A DNA stretch of 64,000 bases, taken from contig NC_088714.1 of the NCBI RefSeq assembly GCF_963576615.1, positions 43,060,072 through 43,124,071 on the forward strand, read 5' to 3'. Below the pieces are notes generated by a model. The model saw nothing but the letters and a program-made list of their open reading frames with translations, made no database searches and had not been told where the DNA came from. Every line of letters begins with the position of its first letter. Position 1 is the first letter of the stretch. Positions 23,501-38,500 of the stretch are shown in pieces. Made by a program: the position numbers and the translations under genes. The DNA comes from Watersipora subatra (lineage: Eukaryota; Bryozoa; Gymnolaemata; Cheilostomatida; Watersiporidae).

Positions 23501-26500
23501 TAGAGTACATACATTGGATATAGAGTACATATACTGAATATAGAGTACATATACTGAATATAGAGTACGTATACTGAATATAGAGTACATACACTGAATA
23601 TAGAGTACATATACTGAATGTAGAGTACATACACTGGATATAGAGTACATATACTGAACATAGAGTACGTATACTGAATATAGAGTACGTATACTGAATA
23701 TAGAGTACATACACTGGATATAGAGTACATACACTGGATATAGAGTACATATACTGAATATAGAGTACATATACTGAATATAGAGTACGTATACTGAATA
23801 TAGAGTACATACACTGAATATAGAGTACATACACTGAATATAGAGTACATACACTGAATATAGAGTACATACACTGAATATAGAGTACATACACTGGATA
23901 TAGAGTACGTATACTGAATATAGAGTACATAAGCTGAGTACAAAGTACAAATGCTGAAGATAGCGAGCGTTGAAAATAGAGTAAGGTATGATTAAGAAGG
24001 AACAGTGCCCCATAGATTATGACATTTAAATTACATCTAAGAAAATACTTGGTAAGTTGCTGTTCTAAATTCTTGTTGGTTCAACAGCTGCATAACATTT
24101 TTAATCATGGAGCGCTATAGAACACAGCTGCTCCCCAGGCACATGCAGTAAAATATAGTCAATCAGTCACCTTAACGTAAATAAATAAAATAAATCAAAC
24201 TGGTTAAAAAATAGTACTAAAGATGAAACTGTGTACCTTGATTAATGATCGCTTAGCGGAAGATGAATCAGGTGTTCTGTGGCGCTTGAATGATACACTT
24301 CCGCTGGACTGACTTGAATTGCACTTCCCTCTTGGTGTCCTGTTGCCATGACAATGAAAGGTATAATACAAACACCTTGCCTTGCTACTGACTTAATGGC
24401 AGAGAGAATTGCTGCCTGCGGTAGGTAGAATAATGATCAAAACCAGACTCTGATAATTTCTTAGATTATGCCAAGTAAGAGTGTGGAATCTATAAGGCTA
24501 ACACGATCTATAATCAGGGTTGTTAAAAATCGATAATTATTAAAAAAAAATTAAAAAATCGATTTTTATTGATTTATTTGATTTTTGTTATTTAAATCGA
24601 TTTTTTTGATTTTCTTTGTTTCAAAAAGATGTTTTGTGTTCTGAATTGCAAGTTATTGCTATCAATTTGGAATTTATGATTTGCAGGGGTATTATTTAGT
24701 TCTATTACAACAATTAGGAAATGAAAAAACATTTACACAGTTAACACACGACAAAAAGGATAGCATAATTTATGCGCTGGACATTTTAAACCCAGAAACG
24801 AAGATGAAGAATCACAGAGAACAGATCACACAACCCAAAGCATTATTACATGTTAACATTGACATTCCCAAGTAAGAAACCAAAATACATAGACCTAACT
24901 CCTTAGTTCAATAGCAATTTATCTAGAATGCATCAAGTCTTAAGAATTTAAAGTTTTGAACAAAAACACTAGTTTTCCGGCCTTCTCAGTTCCAAGCCTA
25001 TTTCTGAGTTTGCTATGTACCAAGCCAAATGATGAAAAAATTCTTTCCACATTCGCACTACTGCATATGGCACCAATCATTCTCAGAACCGCCGCTTTGT
25101 GTTCCTGATCTAAACCGATAGCCGACTTCCACCAAGTTGCTGTGTCGACTGCTTCGACAACTCCTTTCTCAAACTGGTAAGCTTGAAATGGCCCAGTTCT
25201 GGCTTGGTAATTCATCACCATGGGCAGCAGTGTTGGCCATTCATCAGAAAGAGATTTGGTCACACTTTTTAGTACCTCATCAGAAAGCGTAAACGAGCTG
25301 GCATACTTAGAAGTAAGCATGTATGCCAAGTAGTGGTAAGCTGTTAAGTTTTTAATCATGCTTAGTTTCAGCTTCTGCATTTTTGCTGCATCAATAGCTC
25401 CCTCTAACTTCTGCTCCAATGACAGCCAGATTTGAACACCGTCAGCTATGGTGCAGTTTTCGGCTTGCGCTTGATCGATGGCTATCGCTACAGGTTTCAG
25501 GAAAATGATGACATCTTCGACATTCCGTTTCATTGACATGTCTCCTACTTTCTTAGCTATCCCCTTGTCAATCTTGTCTCGATGCTCTTCGCACACTGCC
25601 AAGAGATTTGGCCAGTTTGCGATATAATAGGCCTCCAACGTATCTATAACACTCTTCGATCGAACATCGCAGACCATAGGCAGTTTCTTTCCACCCGCTG
25701 CTTTATACGAAGCATTGGGGAGATGCAAATGCCTAGACATCTAGTCTTTTACTTAAATCAGTGCGGTCATTAAAGATTGAAATAAATTTAATTATCTACC
25801 AGACGACTTGTCTTCCCTTCCATTAGTTAATGAAAGGTACAATCAATGATATACAGCCCCCCAAGGATAGCCGACGGCTCTTATATGGGCGGGGTTTAAT
25901 GATGGAGCTCTGTTGGGATGAACCCGAACACGGCAACCGAACAAACAAATATGCTGAATAAAGCCCCTCGCAAATTTACAAATATTATGAACTGTAGTGG
26001 TTATTTTACTTATCTGTTGAATTCATTTTGTTGTCAAATAAATATAGTATTCCAATATTGTCACCATTATGATCAGTCAGTTGCCATTCACAAGCATTCG
26101 TTATATTAATAGGCACAATCGTAAAATAGCCCAAATTCTGTTTTGTATTTAGATTTTGGGTATGAAAACTACACTGCACAGCTTTGCCTGCTGTCCCATC
26201 TTATTGGCCAGGTAAAACAATGTGAGAACAATGAGAGACTTTGTCATTTTCTATTAGGGGTGGCAACATATTAATCAAAAACTAGGAAAATAAGGCCGTT
26301 GTTCGGATAATTTCGGGTAAATTATATTCAACTTTAAGCATATACTACGACCTTTACCAATTTTAAAATTACTAAAAGTAATTTGAAATGTTTTATTTTG
26401 CATGGATCCATTATTTTGGTTAGGTATCACCCCTACATTGTAGAAATTCAAGGTTTGCTATTATGAACCGCGGGTCTACTGACTGAATGAGCTAATGAAA

Positions 26501-29500
26501 CGATAACAGCGAGTCGTGTTTTCCAAAACCTAACAAGGCAACGCAACCGCCCCGCGAGAGTTGTGTTTGCTCCAAAGCCCAGGCTAGCACAGTCCTAACT
26601 GAGCTCCATCATTAAACCCCGCCCATATGATAGCCGTCGGCTATCCTTGGGGGGCTGTATATCATTGGTACAATGCTGTTTATAACCGCATCGTTATAAG
26701 CTATGGACATTAGAAGGCTTCTAGCTAGGGATGGCATTTGTTGTTTGCAAAGGTGTTATCGACTATCGTTGGAGTTGTTCCACCGTTAGCGATAGTATCG
26801 AATTATCAATGAGTAGACAGAGTTCACCGATAGTTATCGAGTGAATTGGCAGCTGGTAAAACTATCGAATTATCGTGCCTGAAAAAATAGAGGATTGTGA
26901 GAAGGAATAGGAAAAGGTGTTCGAGTTATCAGAGCGTTTAAGTTATCAGAGCACTGTCACAAGTCTATGTATTTATTAGTAGATGAATGTACTTTTCCAA
27001 ACTATATATAAATCAAACGCATAGATGGCTTGCTGCAAATTAAAAGACTTCTAGTGTAAAGTTTAAAAAAAATTTCATCAGAAAGTATAGAGATTTTTCT
27101 ATCACTTGAGATTGGTTTGTTGTTTGATGTGATTGCCGGGATGTTTTCAGATTAAAATTAGCCAAACTTGATTTCTGTTGAAATGCTCAGAAGAACAGAC
27201 ATCTTTTTTTGAGCGTTTTAACCAATGATATACAGCCCCCAGGAATGATATACATGTACAGGGCGCTGTATATCATTGTTTTAACCAAGATCAAATTTGC
27301 CGATTTTTCTTTAATTAAGTTTATTCGAAGGTTAGCTCACTTTTCTTAGCTTTCGGAGGGCCATCGCAAGCGGATGATTGGCAAAATTTGATTTTTGCAA
27401 ACTTTTAGAAAAATCGTTAACGAAAATATTTTGCCAGTAATGGTAATAACGAAGCTTAAAAACTACTAAAAGTTGAGGTTTGTCTCTATGGCTTGGAATA
27501 AAGTGATATTCTAAAGCGATAACAACCGTCGTAGTAGCCGTTGGGCAAAAAATTGTTCGAGTTAACCAAGTTGAGGTCGAGTTATTTAAAGCAATTTATC
27601 ATTGCATAGGAACTGGCCAAACAAATCCGTTCGAGTTAACCATGTGTTCGAGCTATCCGAGGGTGATAACTATCGAGTTATATTATTTTTTATTATTCGA
27701 TAACAATATATTTGTTTCGGATGTTTCGGTAAGCTAAAAATAGACAACTATCGACTATCGAAATTGACTATCGAGCTATCGTGCAACCCTACTTCTAGCC
27801 CTTCCCTACCCACTGTATTGCTGCACACAATGAGCTAGATTGCTAGAATGGTCTGCAAAAGAGCCTTCAGTGAGCTCAAGATACATAGCAAGGTTTATTT
27901 CAAACGTATGTACCGTGTTATAAAAAAATCAATAAAATCGTGATTTTTGTGGGTGATTTAAATCAGATAAAAATCGGTTGATTTAAATCGGTCGATTTAA
28001 ATCGGTCGATTTAAATCGTAACAACCCTGTCTATAATACAATCATACCTATGTAGTCTGTCTGGAAGGCTAAACACTTTTAAGTGTAGTTTATAGGCCGA
28101 CAGGTTCAGTTAATGTCAGAGGACTGTAGCTGATCACACCTCACCTCATACCACTGGGAAGTTCACCAACCTTTGTCAGTACATTACCCTGCATCTGCTT
28201 GTTTCATAGTTAAAGACTGCTCTCACATGGGCAACCATTCTGTACTCACTATTTAGTTACAATGAGCAGGCGAATTGTTTGATAAAACCTGGTTTCTATA
28301 CACGCACCAAGCGCAGGTGGCAGGATTGCAGGGCTATTGACGTTGAAATGGCAACCTATGCACCAAGTACCGTCGGTTGTCACAGGCGATCAATGGAAGA
28401 ATTCAGCACTTGTCAACTTTCGAAAATGCGTTGTACAGTTGTACAGGTGAAAGTCAACACTTTCAAAACGGCACAGCGGGTGGCTATCTTTATGTGAACA
28501 TAAGTCGCCGAGCCTAGCACCGCAAGTGTTTTGCTGCGCAGGATTACTGCCGGGGTCTCGCAGCCGGTATGGGAATCAAGCTTAACATGGAGAGAGCAGA
28601 CCTAATCACTCAATCGTATAACTGGTTACATAGTGAATGAGTTTGCAGAGGGCTCCCAAACCGCAAGCATACATCTAGCGTACATCTAGCACCTACTTTG
28701 AGCTCATAGATGCTCCTAGTCTTTGTTCTGTATTAGCTATGACAGCACTGGATGAATGCACCAAGCCAGATAGTTGTTGTTGTAATGCATCCACTCTACA
28801 AAAGCAGAAGTCTTAACAAGTTAATCCCAACTCGGCAATAATGCATGGAGAAGATAACTATAAACTCTTTTGTGCCTATTGAAATATGTACTGAGCACCA
28901 ATCATGTGATTGTCACAAAAATTGTCTACACCACTCAGTCTACTAGCTCTGAACTGTTTATATTATCACTCTCATATACAATACTCAGTCTACTAGCTCT
29001 GAACTGTTTATATTATCACTTCCATCTACACCACTCAGTCTACTAGCTCTGCGCTGTTTATATTATCACTCCCATCTACACCACTCAGTCTACCAGCTCT
29101 GAACGGTTTATATTATCACTCCCATCTACATCCCTTATTCTACTAGCTCTGAACTGTTCATATTATCACTCCCATCTGCACCACTTAGTCTACTAGTTCT
29201 GAACTGGTTACATTATCAGTTCCATCTTCATGGGTTTTTGAACTTTGGAACCTCCTTAGTATTTCATAAGCAGGCATATTTTTTGTAAAGCAATGGAATA
29301 TTTGCAATGAATGAACTGCTAGTGCAAATGAGTGAAAACTAATAAAAAAACTGCTATCAACTTACTAGTAATTATGGATCAAGCATACCTGTTGGTAAAT
29401 GTTTGAAACCAAGTAGCTTCTTGCAACAACCTCATCGCAACATAATGGCAGCGCCTTGCTGACTGATTAATAGCGGATGCTTCAACTAGCTTGTTATAAA

Positions 29501-32500
29501 AGAATATGCTGGGAGATCAACTCTTGAAAGTTTAGGATTTTATATTATATAAAATCTACCAAGTTTTACAAACTGCTAGTTTTAGCTGAAATGGTACACA
29601 TGTTCACCATTTCTGCTAGAAATGGTGAACACTAGCCTGTCTTGACAAACTGTTGTTTTTTGCGGAGTTGTCCCCCGTCGAGCGGGCGAGCAACAACAGC
29701 TTGTCACAAGACGTACTGCACCTGATGCATCAGCTGTACTTATAGGGAGTTGTTCTCTTCCGTCTAAGCGGCTTGGCTGCAATGTTATGTCGGTCGCTCC
29801 ATTGGTAATCATAACGAATTTCACGCAAAAATTTATGTAGAAAAAATAAGATCACAACATTTAACCAAAGACCAGTCTATGTGGTAAACTTTATTAGAAC
29901 TTAAGAATAAAATTAATTGAAAATAAAATCAATAAGAACAAATAAAACTGACTGATACAAAAATAGAAATAAAACTGACTGAGCGCACAAATAATGACAT
30001 GTTTAGTCGCTGTTGTTGCCTAAGTTCTCAAATTCTACTAAAGTTTACAGCAGAGACCGGTGGCTAGTTAAATGTTCTTATCTTAATTTTTCTACATAAA
30101 TTTTTGCACGAAATCCGTTATGATTACTAATGGAGCGACCGACATAACATCGCAACCAAGCCGCATAGACGGAAGAGAACAACTCCCTTTCAGTGCAGCT
30201 GATGCATCAGCTGCAGTACGTCTTGTGACAAGCTGTTGTTGCTCGCCCGCTCGACGGGGAACAACTTCGCAAAAACAACAGTTTGTCAAGACAGGCTAGG
30301 TGAAAACGTGTACCCACAAACATAGGAAGAACAATCTCACCTCATCTCCAATGACTCCAAATCATGTGCTTTTCTAGCCTCATTGGATTTCAATGCATTC
30401 AACTCGTCACGCAACTTCTCTCCCAATTCACAAACAGACTTTGATACAACTTCCCGCAGTTCTACCTTCAACTGATCCAAAACAACGACCTTTTCCATAG
30501 AGAGTTCATGAGAGAACTGTTTGTATAACTGGGTGAGCTTAAACATTTGTTGTTCGGTTTCACCTTGCAATCGGGCTTGTTGGGTCTGTAGGAGAGTGGC
30601 TGCTTCTGCAATGATGCCAGCCGAAGATGAGCTTGTTCACATAATTTGCTTTCTTGTTTGGTCAACATTCTATGAGCTATTTAAACTGTCTCAGCTCATC
30701 TACACCACCCAGTCAACTAACTCTGAGCTGTTTATATTATCAGTTTCATCTACATTAACCTGTATACAATGAGGTGACAAGCTTTCATGACAGACACTTG
30801 ACCTCGTATAGTGTCGGTAAAAACTATTAATACTATTTCCCAACATTTTAAAGCTTTTTATAGCATTTCTCATTGGCTATAGCTTAGCATATTCCATCTT
30901 CAAAACTCTACAATAAAATTGACATCGACCACTTGCTTTTACGTTTAAATACTGTTCAACAAAAACAGTTTAGAAGATAAACTTACGACTGACAACTGTA
31001 ACTGAGAGGCTGCTGTAGGCTTGTTCCAGCAATAAATTGCTGTAGTATTAGTGAACTAGCTAATAAAACTATCTAGCTTTTGCTATTCATTTTAATAGAT
31101 AACTTGTCCTTGTAAAATAAATGACAGAGGGCCTAAGAAAAGGGAGATAATTGCAGAGGCAGAATTATGTAAATGTGGTGAACACCAGCACAATGTATTG
31201 CAGTGTCAAATTATCAAAGCAGGAAATAAACCGTGCCAAAAACATACAACCAAAAGTATGATAAAAAGCTCAATTTGCAAATGAATTTAGAAAACTATAT
31301 AAAATGGTTGCAGATGGACAGTAAAATTCATAGCATTCAAAATGCATATGTGATGAAGATGATACAGCAGATTGACAAAAATAGACTCCAAGAACTATAA
31401 GTAAGACATTCACTAGATCAGCTATCAATGTGTATACTAAAGTCTCTACCTTGCTCCTTCTTTTTCTCTTCCACTTCCTGATGCCATTTAAGAGCGTGCA
31501 ACTCCTCAAATGAGTATTCCATAACGCCAGCATATACCTTAAATACAAGTTCAAATTGACAATTTGTCGCGGAGGAGACAGCTGACAACATAGAGAGCGA
31601 GGATTAGGCTAACCAAGCACTAAAAAATTCCAGGTGAGACATACACAACTGACAAACAACTTTACCTACATGTAGTTGCTGACTAATCAGCAAACAATAA
31701 CTCATGATAGAGTTCAAGAGGAGATGCATTACCTTGGCTTTGTCATACATAGGAACCTCCTGTACGTAGTAGTCCCCTTGCTCTTGGTTAGTAAATAAAT
31801 GAGGAGCATCATCTCTCATCCCCTTCTTTTCTGCTTTCTTCACGCTATAGCGCAATGACATTAGTTTTTACCCAACAATTATTACATAAGGAAATCGGTG
31901 TGAATTATCTTGTAAAGGAGAAAATCATTAAGAGTAAAACCAGATTACACACCACCTTCTAGTCCTATATCGAACTCTCTTATGTTTTGCCACACTAGAG
32001 ATAAGAAAACATATTTTTTATTCATACGACAGCAGCGCAAATGAGGAGTCAATACACCATTGTGCAATAGACGAAAGAAAGACAAACCTAAATATAGCTT
32101 TGGCATAAATCAGATTATAAAAAGCTACCCTCACGTAGCATGGCTTTTACAGAAGTGGTGGGAACTTTATATAGTAATAACATTTTTCATTTCAATTATC
32201 AGTCTAACTGTAACCTACAATTAAATTCAGATACGACATCAAATTTAGGCAAATATTTGACTGCAAATCTAAAGTTATTTCCAGTTTCTAAAAACACAGT
32301 TTTGTAGATCAGTAAGTGTGTGTGCGTGTGCACGCGCAGTTCTCCTTCACATGGTTTGGTTGTACGGTGTTCAAATAACATCAAACAATGCTTCATATTG
32401 TTTTATGTTATTGAACTTTAATCATTTTAATAGATTAAAAAACCTCTGATACCAGAAGACTAATCCTAGTGATAGTAGTGATGGAAAGAAGGAAAAAGGA

Positions 32501-35500
32501 AGGAGGCCATGCATACTTTAGGAGGCCATGCATACTTTGGAAGGAGGCCATGCATACTTAAGAAGGAGGCCATGCATACTTTAAGAGGCCATGCATACTT
32601 TAGAAGGCCATTCATACTTTAGAAGGAAGCCATGCATACTTAAGAAGGAGGCCATGCATACTTTAGGAGGCTATGCATACTTTAGGAGGCCATGTATACT
32701 TTATAATTAAAATACCGTACTTTTCGGAATATTAGCCGCTACTTTTTTCTGATGTTTTGAGCCATGCGGCTTATATAAGGGTGCGGCTATTCTGTGGTTT
32801 TTTCTTTCGCCGCTAGGGCGCATTAACCGGAATCTCCAGTAGTGCACTTCTAGCGAAGAAAAAAAAAACAATGCTTAACCGAACTGTTCCGTTAGGCACT
32901 GGGTTAAAAATCATTGGTTAAAGCGTCCGGCTGGTTCCAACCAGCCAAGTTGCGGCTGTGTTAAAAAGCACCGTCATGAGTTCTGCGGCCTATACAAAAG
33001 GTGCAGCCTATGTTTTGTTATATTATTGGTTTTTTCAAAATAAATCAGATGAGGCTTTAATACTATAATAGATGTCCCTATACTCCTATAGCATAAACCT
33101 CCTTTTACATAAATTCCACTGAGTGTAAAAATTAATGTAGTTTTTTGCATTATATTACTTAATGAATTCTATATAATGGAAAGAGTAAAGTCGGTGCAAG
33201 TTCTCAAATTTGATTTGAATAACGAAAGTCACACAGTTAGCCTTAAGCATTCAGACGAGCGGTGAGAGATCTTCAGGTTTCCGACAAGGAATAGAGAATA
33301 AGTGGCTGCATAAGTATTCAGAAATACCGCAAGGCAGTCGATTGGTGCAGGTGTTGAGTGTTGGTCTACCAAGATATCAAAAGTCCCATTTAAAGCAATC
33401 TTTTATCTTAACCTCTAATCCCGTCTTCGGACAGACAGACGAATAGACAGACAGACGGACAGACAGGCAGACGGATAGACAGACAGACAAATAGACGGAT
33501 AGACATACAGCCGGATAGACATACAGCCGGATAGACAGCCAGACGGATAGACATCCAGACGGATAGACAGACAGACGGATAGACAGCCAGACGGATAGAC
33601 AGCCAGATGGAAAGACAGACGGATAGATAGCGCTCTTATTTTGGTAAGGATATTTTTCATGCAATATATTTGAGCCATCTATAATATATTTTCTTGTTTT
33701 ACCTAGCTGCAGAAAAAATTGAGTTAAATTGACATTGAAGGTACGTATTCCACTCAACATAAAATTACTGTAATCGTGAACTCTTAACTAATGTAAATTC
33801 AAGTGATAAAAAAAGGAAAATTTATCGATACAAACCAATAATATCCCAGTTATTGTACAGTCGTAAAATTAAATGGGTTAAGTTTAGTTTGTTTCATTTT
33901 GAAGAGCCAAAGGGCTGAATTTAGGAAGATAATGGAACGATGGAGGCTATTTACAAGTATTTTACGCTTCATATAGTGCAGAATTCCTATAATGTAAACA
34001 TTTTTGGAACAAATTATTCATCTTTGAGGGGTGCCTACTGTACTAAAAAGGTGAGCATGAAACTAGTGTAGGTGGAGATGCTCAACCTGATAATTAACCC
34101 TTTGAACCCTGGCCGTTTTTGTAAATGCATGTCAGTAACCCTGGGCAATCTGTCCAACGATTCGAAGTTGTTAAGCTTTTATTAAAATTAATATATCTTA
34201 ACGTGCTCATAATACAAGGATATTTAGTAAACCACTAGCAAAAAAGTCGGGCAACCCACAGCAAATGTCATCAAACAGAAAAAACAGTACTTCACCATTA
34301 GTTGGGCTAAAACTATAAAAGTTCGTACGATTTTATAAAACTCGTAAAAATATTTACAGTAGCATATCCACTGTGCACTTGTTTATCATCATTTCATGAC
34401 TTAAAATATACTGGAAAATTATAACTAGTATCATAAAATTCTTTATTTGCATCGCAATCATTTATGACCTACCAATAAATGGGTCGTATCGATTTTTTTC
34501 GCAATATCGTTCTAATAAAATTTGTTATTAAAACAAAGGAAGTGGGTAAAGATATTTGAAAACTAACAAAGGGAAGTGAAAATTTTGATTTAATATCCTG
34601 TGCAAGAATTAATTTGATTGGTTTCTGCTGTTACTTAGAAATAGCTTTTGTTAACAAAGCCATGTAAATACCGGAAAACCGGCCTTTGGGGATTCTGACA
34701 CACCCAACGCAATGCCAGAAAACTGGCTGCTAGGGTTCAAAGGGTTAAAGATAAAATGTAAAAAATATTACCTAAAAAACAATACAATGTGTTCATTAAC
34801 AGGTCATGTAATTTTCATGTAGGTTAGACTTGCACCATACTACTACCTATATCCAAACACCGTTTGTATACAGCAGACGCTCCTAGAACATAAATCATAT
34901 GTTTCAGGAATGTTTACGTTATAGGGAGTTTACGTTTTAAGAACATTAAAATACATGTAAATTGCTTAATTCGTTCCAAGATCTTTCCAAACTCACCCCT
35001 TTGGTCATGCAAAAAAGGAAAACTTTACTTAAAACTCTTTTAATTTGTGGGCTGTACCGTAACTGCTGAATTATTGGTTTGCGTCAACAACTTTCTCCTT
35101 TTTATGATCAATCTCACTGGTTATATAGACCATGGTTGCGGTAAATTACAACAAGTTGATAGGAGCTGCCCATCTTCGACGATCATTTACAACGATTTGC
35201 TTATTTTTCTAAATGGCAAAATCTATCCTGCAAAGTGACGCTAATAACAAATATTTTGTACGTCTACAATAAAGCAAAACAACAAAATATTTTTACTATA
35301 AAAAGCAGTTCAACCTGTTCGTCGTCCATTACTATCCAAGGGTCAAGGCTAGGATAAAGCTAAGTTTTGACGATACTCCAACTCGTGACGATAAGACTGG
35401 CAGACTGACGCTATAACACCTACCGCAGCTATCTTATTCGCCTTTTTGTCGACACATTTAACGGTCTATGACGACGAACTAGAATGTCGCTAAAGTTATA

Positions 35501-38500
35501 TATAATAAATAGTATGCTAATCGCACGACGTTCTTTCTTCCGCAAGTGCGGCGAAATAATTACCATTCAAATCGATTTTGATAACTCACCCGTCTTGACA
35601 ATTTGTTATATGGAGCTTTTTACGTAATAGGAAGCAAAAATGTCACAGAATTTTTTACACTATCTGGAATTTACGTTATAGGAGGTGTACGTTATTAGAG
35701 TGTCTACTGTATATCGTTTATATACCGTATGTCCTCGCATAGACGCTGACACTAGAACACAAAATTTATTGACAAAACTTAGGGGGTTCGTCTTATATGT
35801 GCGCAACTTTGATTGAAAGCAAACAAAATGACATCACGCTAACTTAATTTTAACAACTCAATCCTTTATTAACTCAACTTAATTAATTAGCATAAAACTG
35901 TACATCATCTGATGCCATAAAAAGGCCACAAATGTGTTGTAAAATCAGTTTGGACACATTTTTGTCCTCTTCATACTATCGTGGTGGACAAGTTAAGCAT
36001 GTTCCGGAGCCAGACGAGTTACCGCTATTACTATAGCTTACAGCATTATTATTACTATTGAAATCAATACTGTTACTACTACTATAATTGCCCAATAGAT
36101 AATCATCGCAAGTCCATCGATCTAAGATTTGGGAAGCCTACATAGCTGTAATGCTTCTGATCACCGCGAAGAACAAATAGCTGTAAAAATGCGCTTTTCA
36201 AAAGCTAAACTCAAGTCAACGTGAGATGCAAACATGTTTGACATTGGCTCAACGTAAACAGATGATTGTTTCCTTCCGATTAAGTGGATACTCGATACGT
36301 AAACTATACAACTACTCACCAATCAGAAACGTTTTGTACTAAGCTCACAAAAGCCGGCCCATTTCCACAACCTTCTGCTCTGCTAGATGCGTACGACGTG
36401 TTACGATCTGTAGGGTTGGTTTATATGCGAGTTCTTGTAAATTACTTGATTTTAGGACTGTTTTTCTAGGTTAGCTTACATATATGCGAGATAGGCTTAT
36501 ATACGAGATATATGGTAAATATCACCTGGGCTACATCTCCGTTTGCTGTCTCAAGCTTGATAGTCAGATGACAATAAAAACTTTTCAGGTTCAGTGATAT
36601 CATATAAATAATTTAGTTGTTGGTTTACAGTTTTGGGTACTGCATTACTTTCCATGCTATATATTATATATATGTATTGCTCCATTATACATGCACCATT
36701 GTATATTGGAGCAAAGATTTCTATAAGAATTCATTTTATAGCGTTTAATTCATTCCACAATTTCAAACTTAATTCAAAATGTATATATATATATATATAT
36801 ATATACATGTCTATATATTCATGTAGAATTGCCCGTAACAGTTTTTCATTAAGTTTTGAAGCTGAGCCACTGATTATTAGGAAACCACGACACCTCTAAG
36901 ACAAGCTTAAAAAATTTAAGTAACCAGAATAGTAACCTAGCCAAAGTGCCACGCATGAAAAATAACTTACCTCAAACCAGTTCCTGCACCCAACAATGTT
37001 GTAGATTTAGCTGATGTAGCTGCTGTAGTGGCATCCTCATGCACATCAAAGTTGCTCTCTTTGCATCTCTGCGCTGAAGGGACAGTCGACGTCGATGTTC
37101 TATAGAGCTACCAAAAACCATGAGTAAGTTGACAAAGAGAGATGAAATCTGAACAATTTATGTTTAGCTAGATGGACTCTTATAAATAAATGAACCAACA
37201 AAGACAAGATAACTGACAAAGATAAGATAACTGACAAAGATAAGATAACTGACAAAGATAAGATAACTAACAAAGACAAGATAACTGACAAAGACAAGAT
37301 AACTGACAAAGATAAGATAACTGCAAAGACAAGATAACTGACAAAGATAAGATAACTAACAAAGACAAGATAACTGACAAAGACAAGATAACTGACAAAG
37401 ACAAGATAACTGACAAAGACAAGATAACTGACAAAGATAACTGACAAAGATAAGATAACTGATAAAGATAAGATAACTGACAAAGACTAGATAGCTGACA
37501 AAGACTAGATAATTGACAAAGATAAGATAACTGACAAAGATAAGAGAGCTGACAAAGATAAGATAACTGACAATGACTAGATAACTGCAAAGACAAGATA
37601 ACTGACAAAGACTAGATAACTGACAAAGATAAGATAACTGACAAAGACAAGATAACTGACAAAGATAAGATAACTGACAAAGACTAGATAACTGACAAAA
37701 ATAAGATAACTGACAAAAACTAGAGATGCCTCGATATTAAATGCAAGAGCTGATCGAGCTGATACTGTTGCAAGGTCGTTTCTTTTATTTCAGAAAATAT
37801 TAATGGAATATGCATCTATTAATGGGTTAGTTAATTAAATCCTAGTGCGTGATTGATAGCAGTAATAAACCTCATTTAAAATGGCATTGCAACTCTATCA
37901 CTCATATCGAAACTAAAACGCATAAATTGTTCACTAAACCTAACAGCTAGCATAATTTAGACTAATGAAAGATCATATATTTGTATGTTAACATTATTTA
38001 TATTTTTTGCATTAAAATTTGAAGATTATAAAACATTAAATTATTTAATTATCATGCTCAGTCTAATCATTCCACTTTCATTCATTTTTGGCCTCCTATC
38101 AGTTCCACCTTTTTTCTTTCTGATGACTACTAGAATCGATGTCTCTGCTTTCCAATTATTTTACGTTTAATTAAAATGAAAAGCATTGCCTTTTATGCAA
38201 CTATTACCACTCGTACTCACCTCCTTAGGAGCTATGATTATTAGAGTAGACGAGATTTAGTAGAGAATGGTACGAAGCAGTATTTAGTAATATTGTAGCA
38301 ATGTAAAAGTTAGAACCAACTATTTGCAGGAGAACTGTCTACATTGTCCACATATGCACCAATTTGTCAACCTGCAGTATTTCTATAACCTTCAGAAGTT
38401 GTATGTTAGAAATCATGTAAAATGATGGGAGCAAACTTTGCTCAAAATGAACTTTACGTAGTATGCCAGAAATCTGCAAGCAGATGTGAGCATCTGATGA

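Larger units (their letters stand above)
24515..28029 (-). mobile_element. hAT-superfamily transposon, 3.5 kb, with nested insertions
   Basis: Ends cagggttgtta at left and taacaaccctg at right, flanked by identical 8-bp duplications TCTATAAT (24507-24514 and 28030-28037), the hAT hallmark. Sub-terminal sequence at both ends is full of atttaaatcg-type repeats. Contains a truncated transposase frame (24940-25740, minus), an 824-bp nested element, a diverged pogo-like fragment and a 56-bp palindrome. Lies in MADBUB intron 9, so its transposase is in the same sense as MADBUB. Confidence 0.9.

Noticed and set aside
23207..24013. Three overlapping minus frames of 228-268 codons rich in Cys, Tyr, Ile, Val
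   Set aside because: Produced by the 20-bp satellite, whose unit lacks stops in these frames; no domain and they lie in a MADBUB intron.
24681..24875. 64-codon plus frame inside the hAT element
   Set aside because: Opposite strand to the transposase and no recognisable domain; probably chance.
33377..33760. Leu/Ser/Cys repeat frames
   Set aside because: Artefacts of the AGAC-type satellite.
37100..37608. Val/Ile/Leu/Ser repeat frames suggesting membrane proteins
   Set aside because: Artefacts of the 18-bp satellite.
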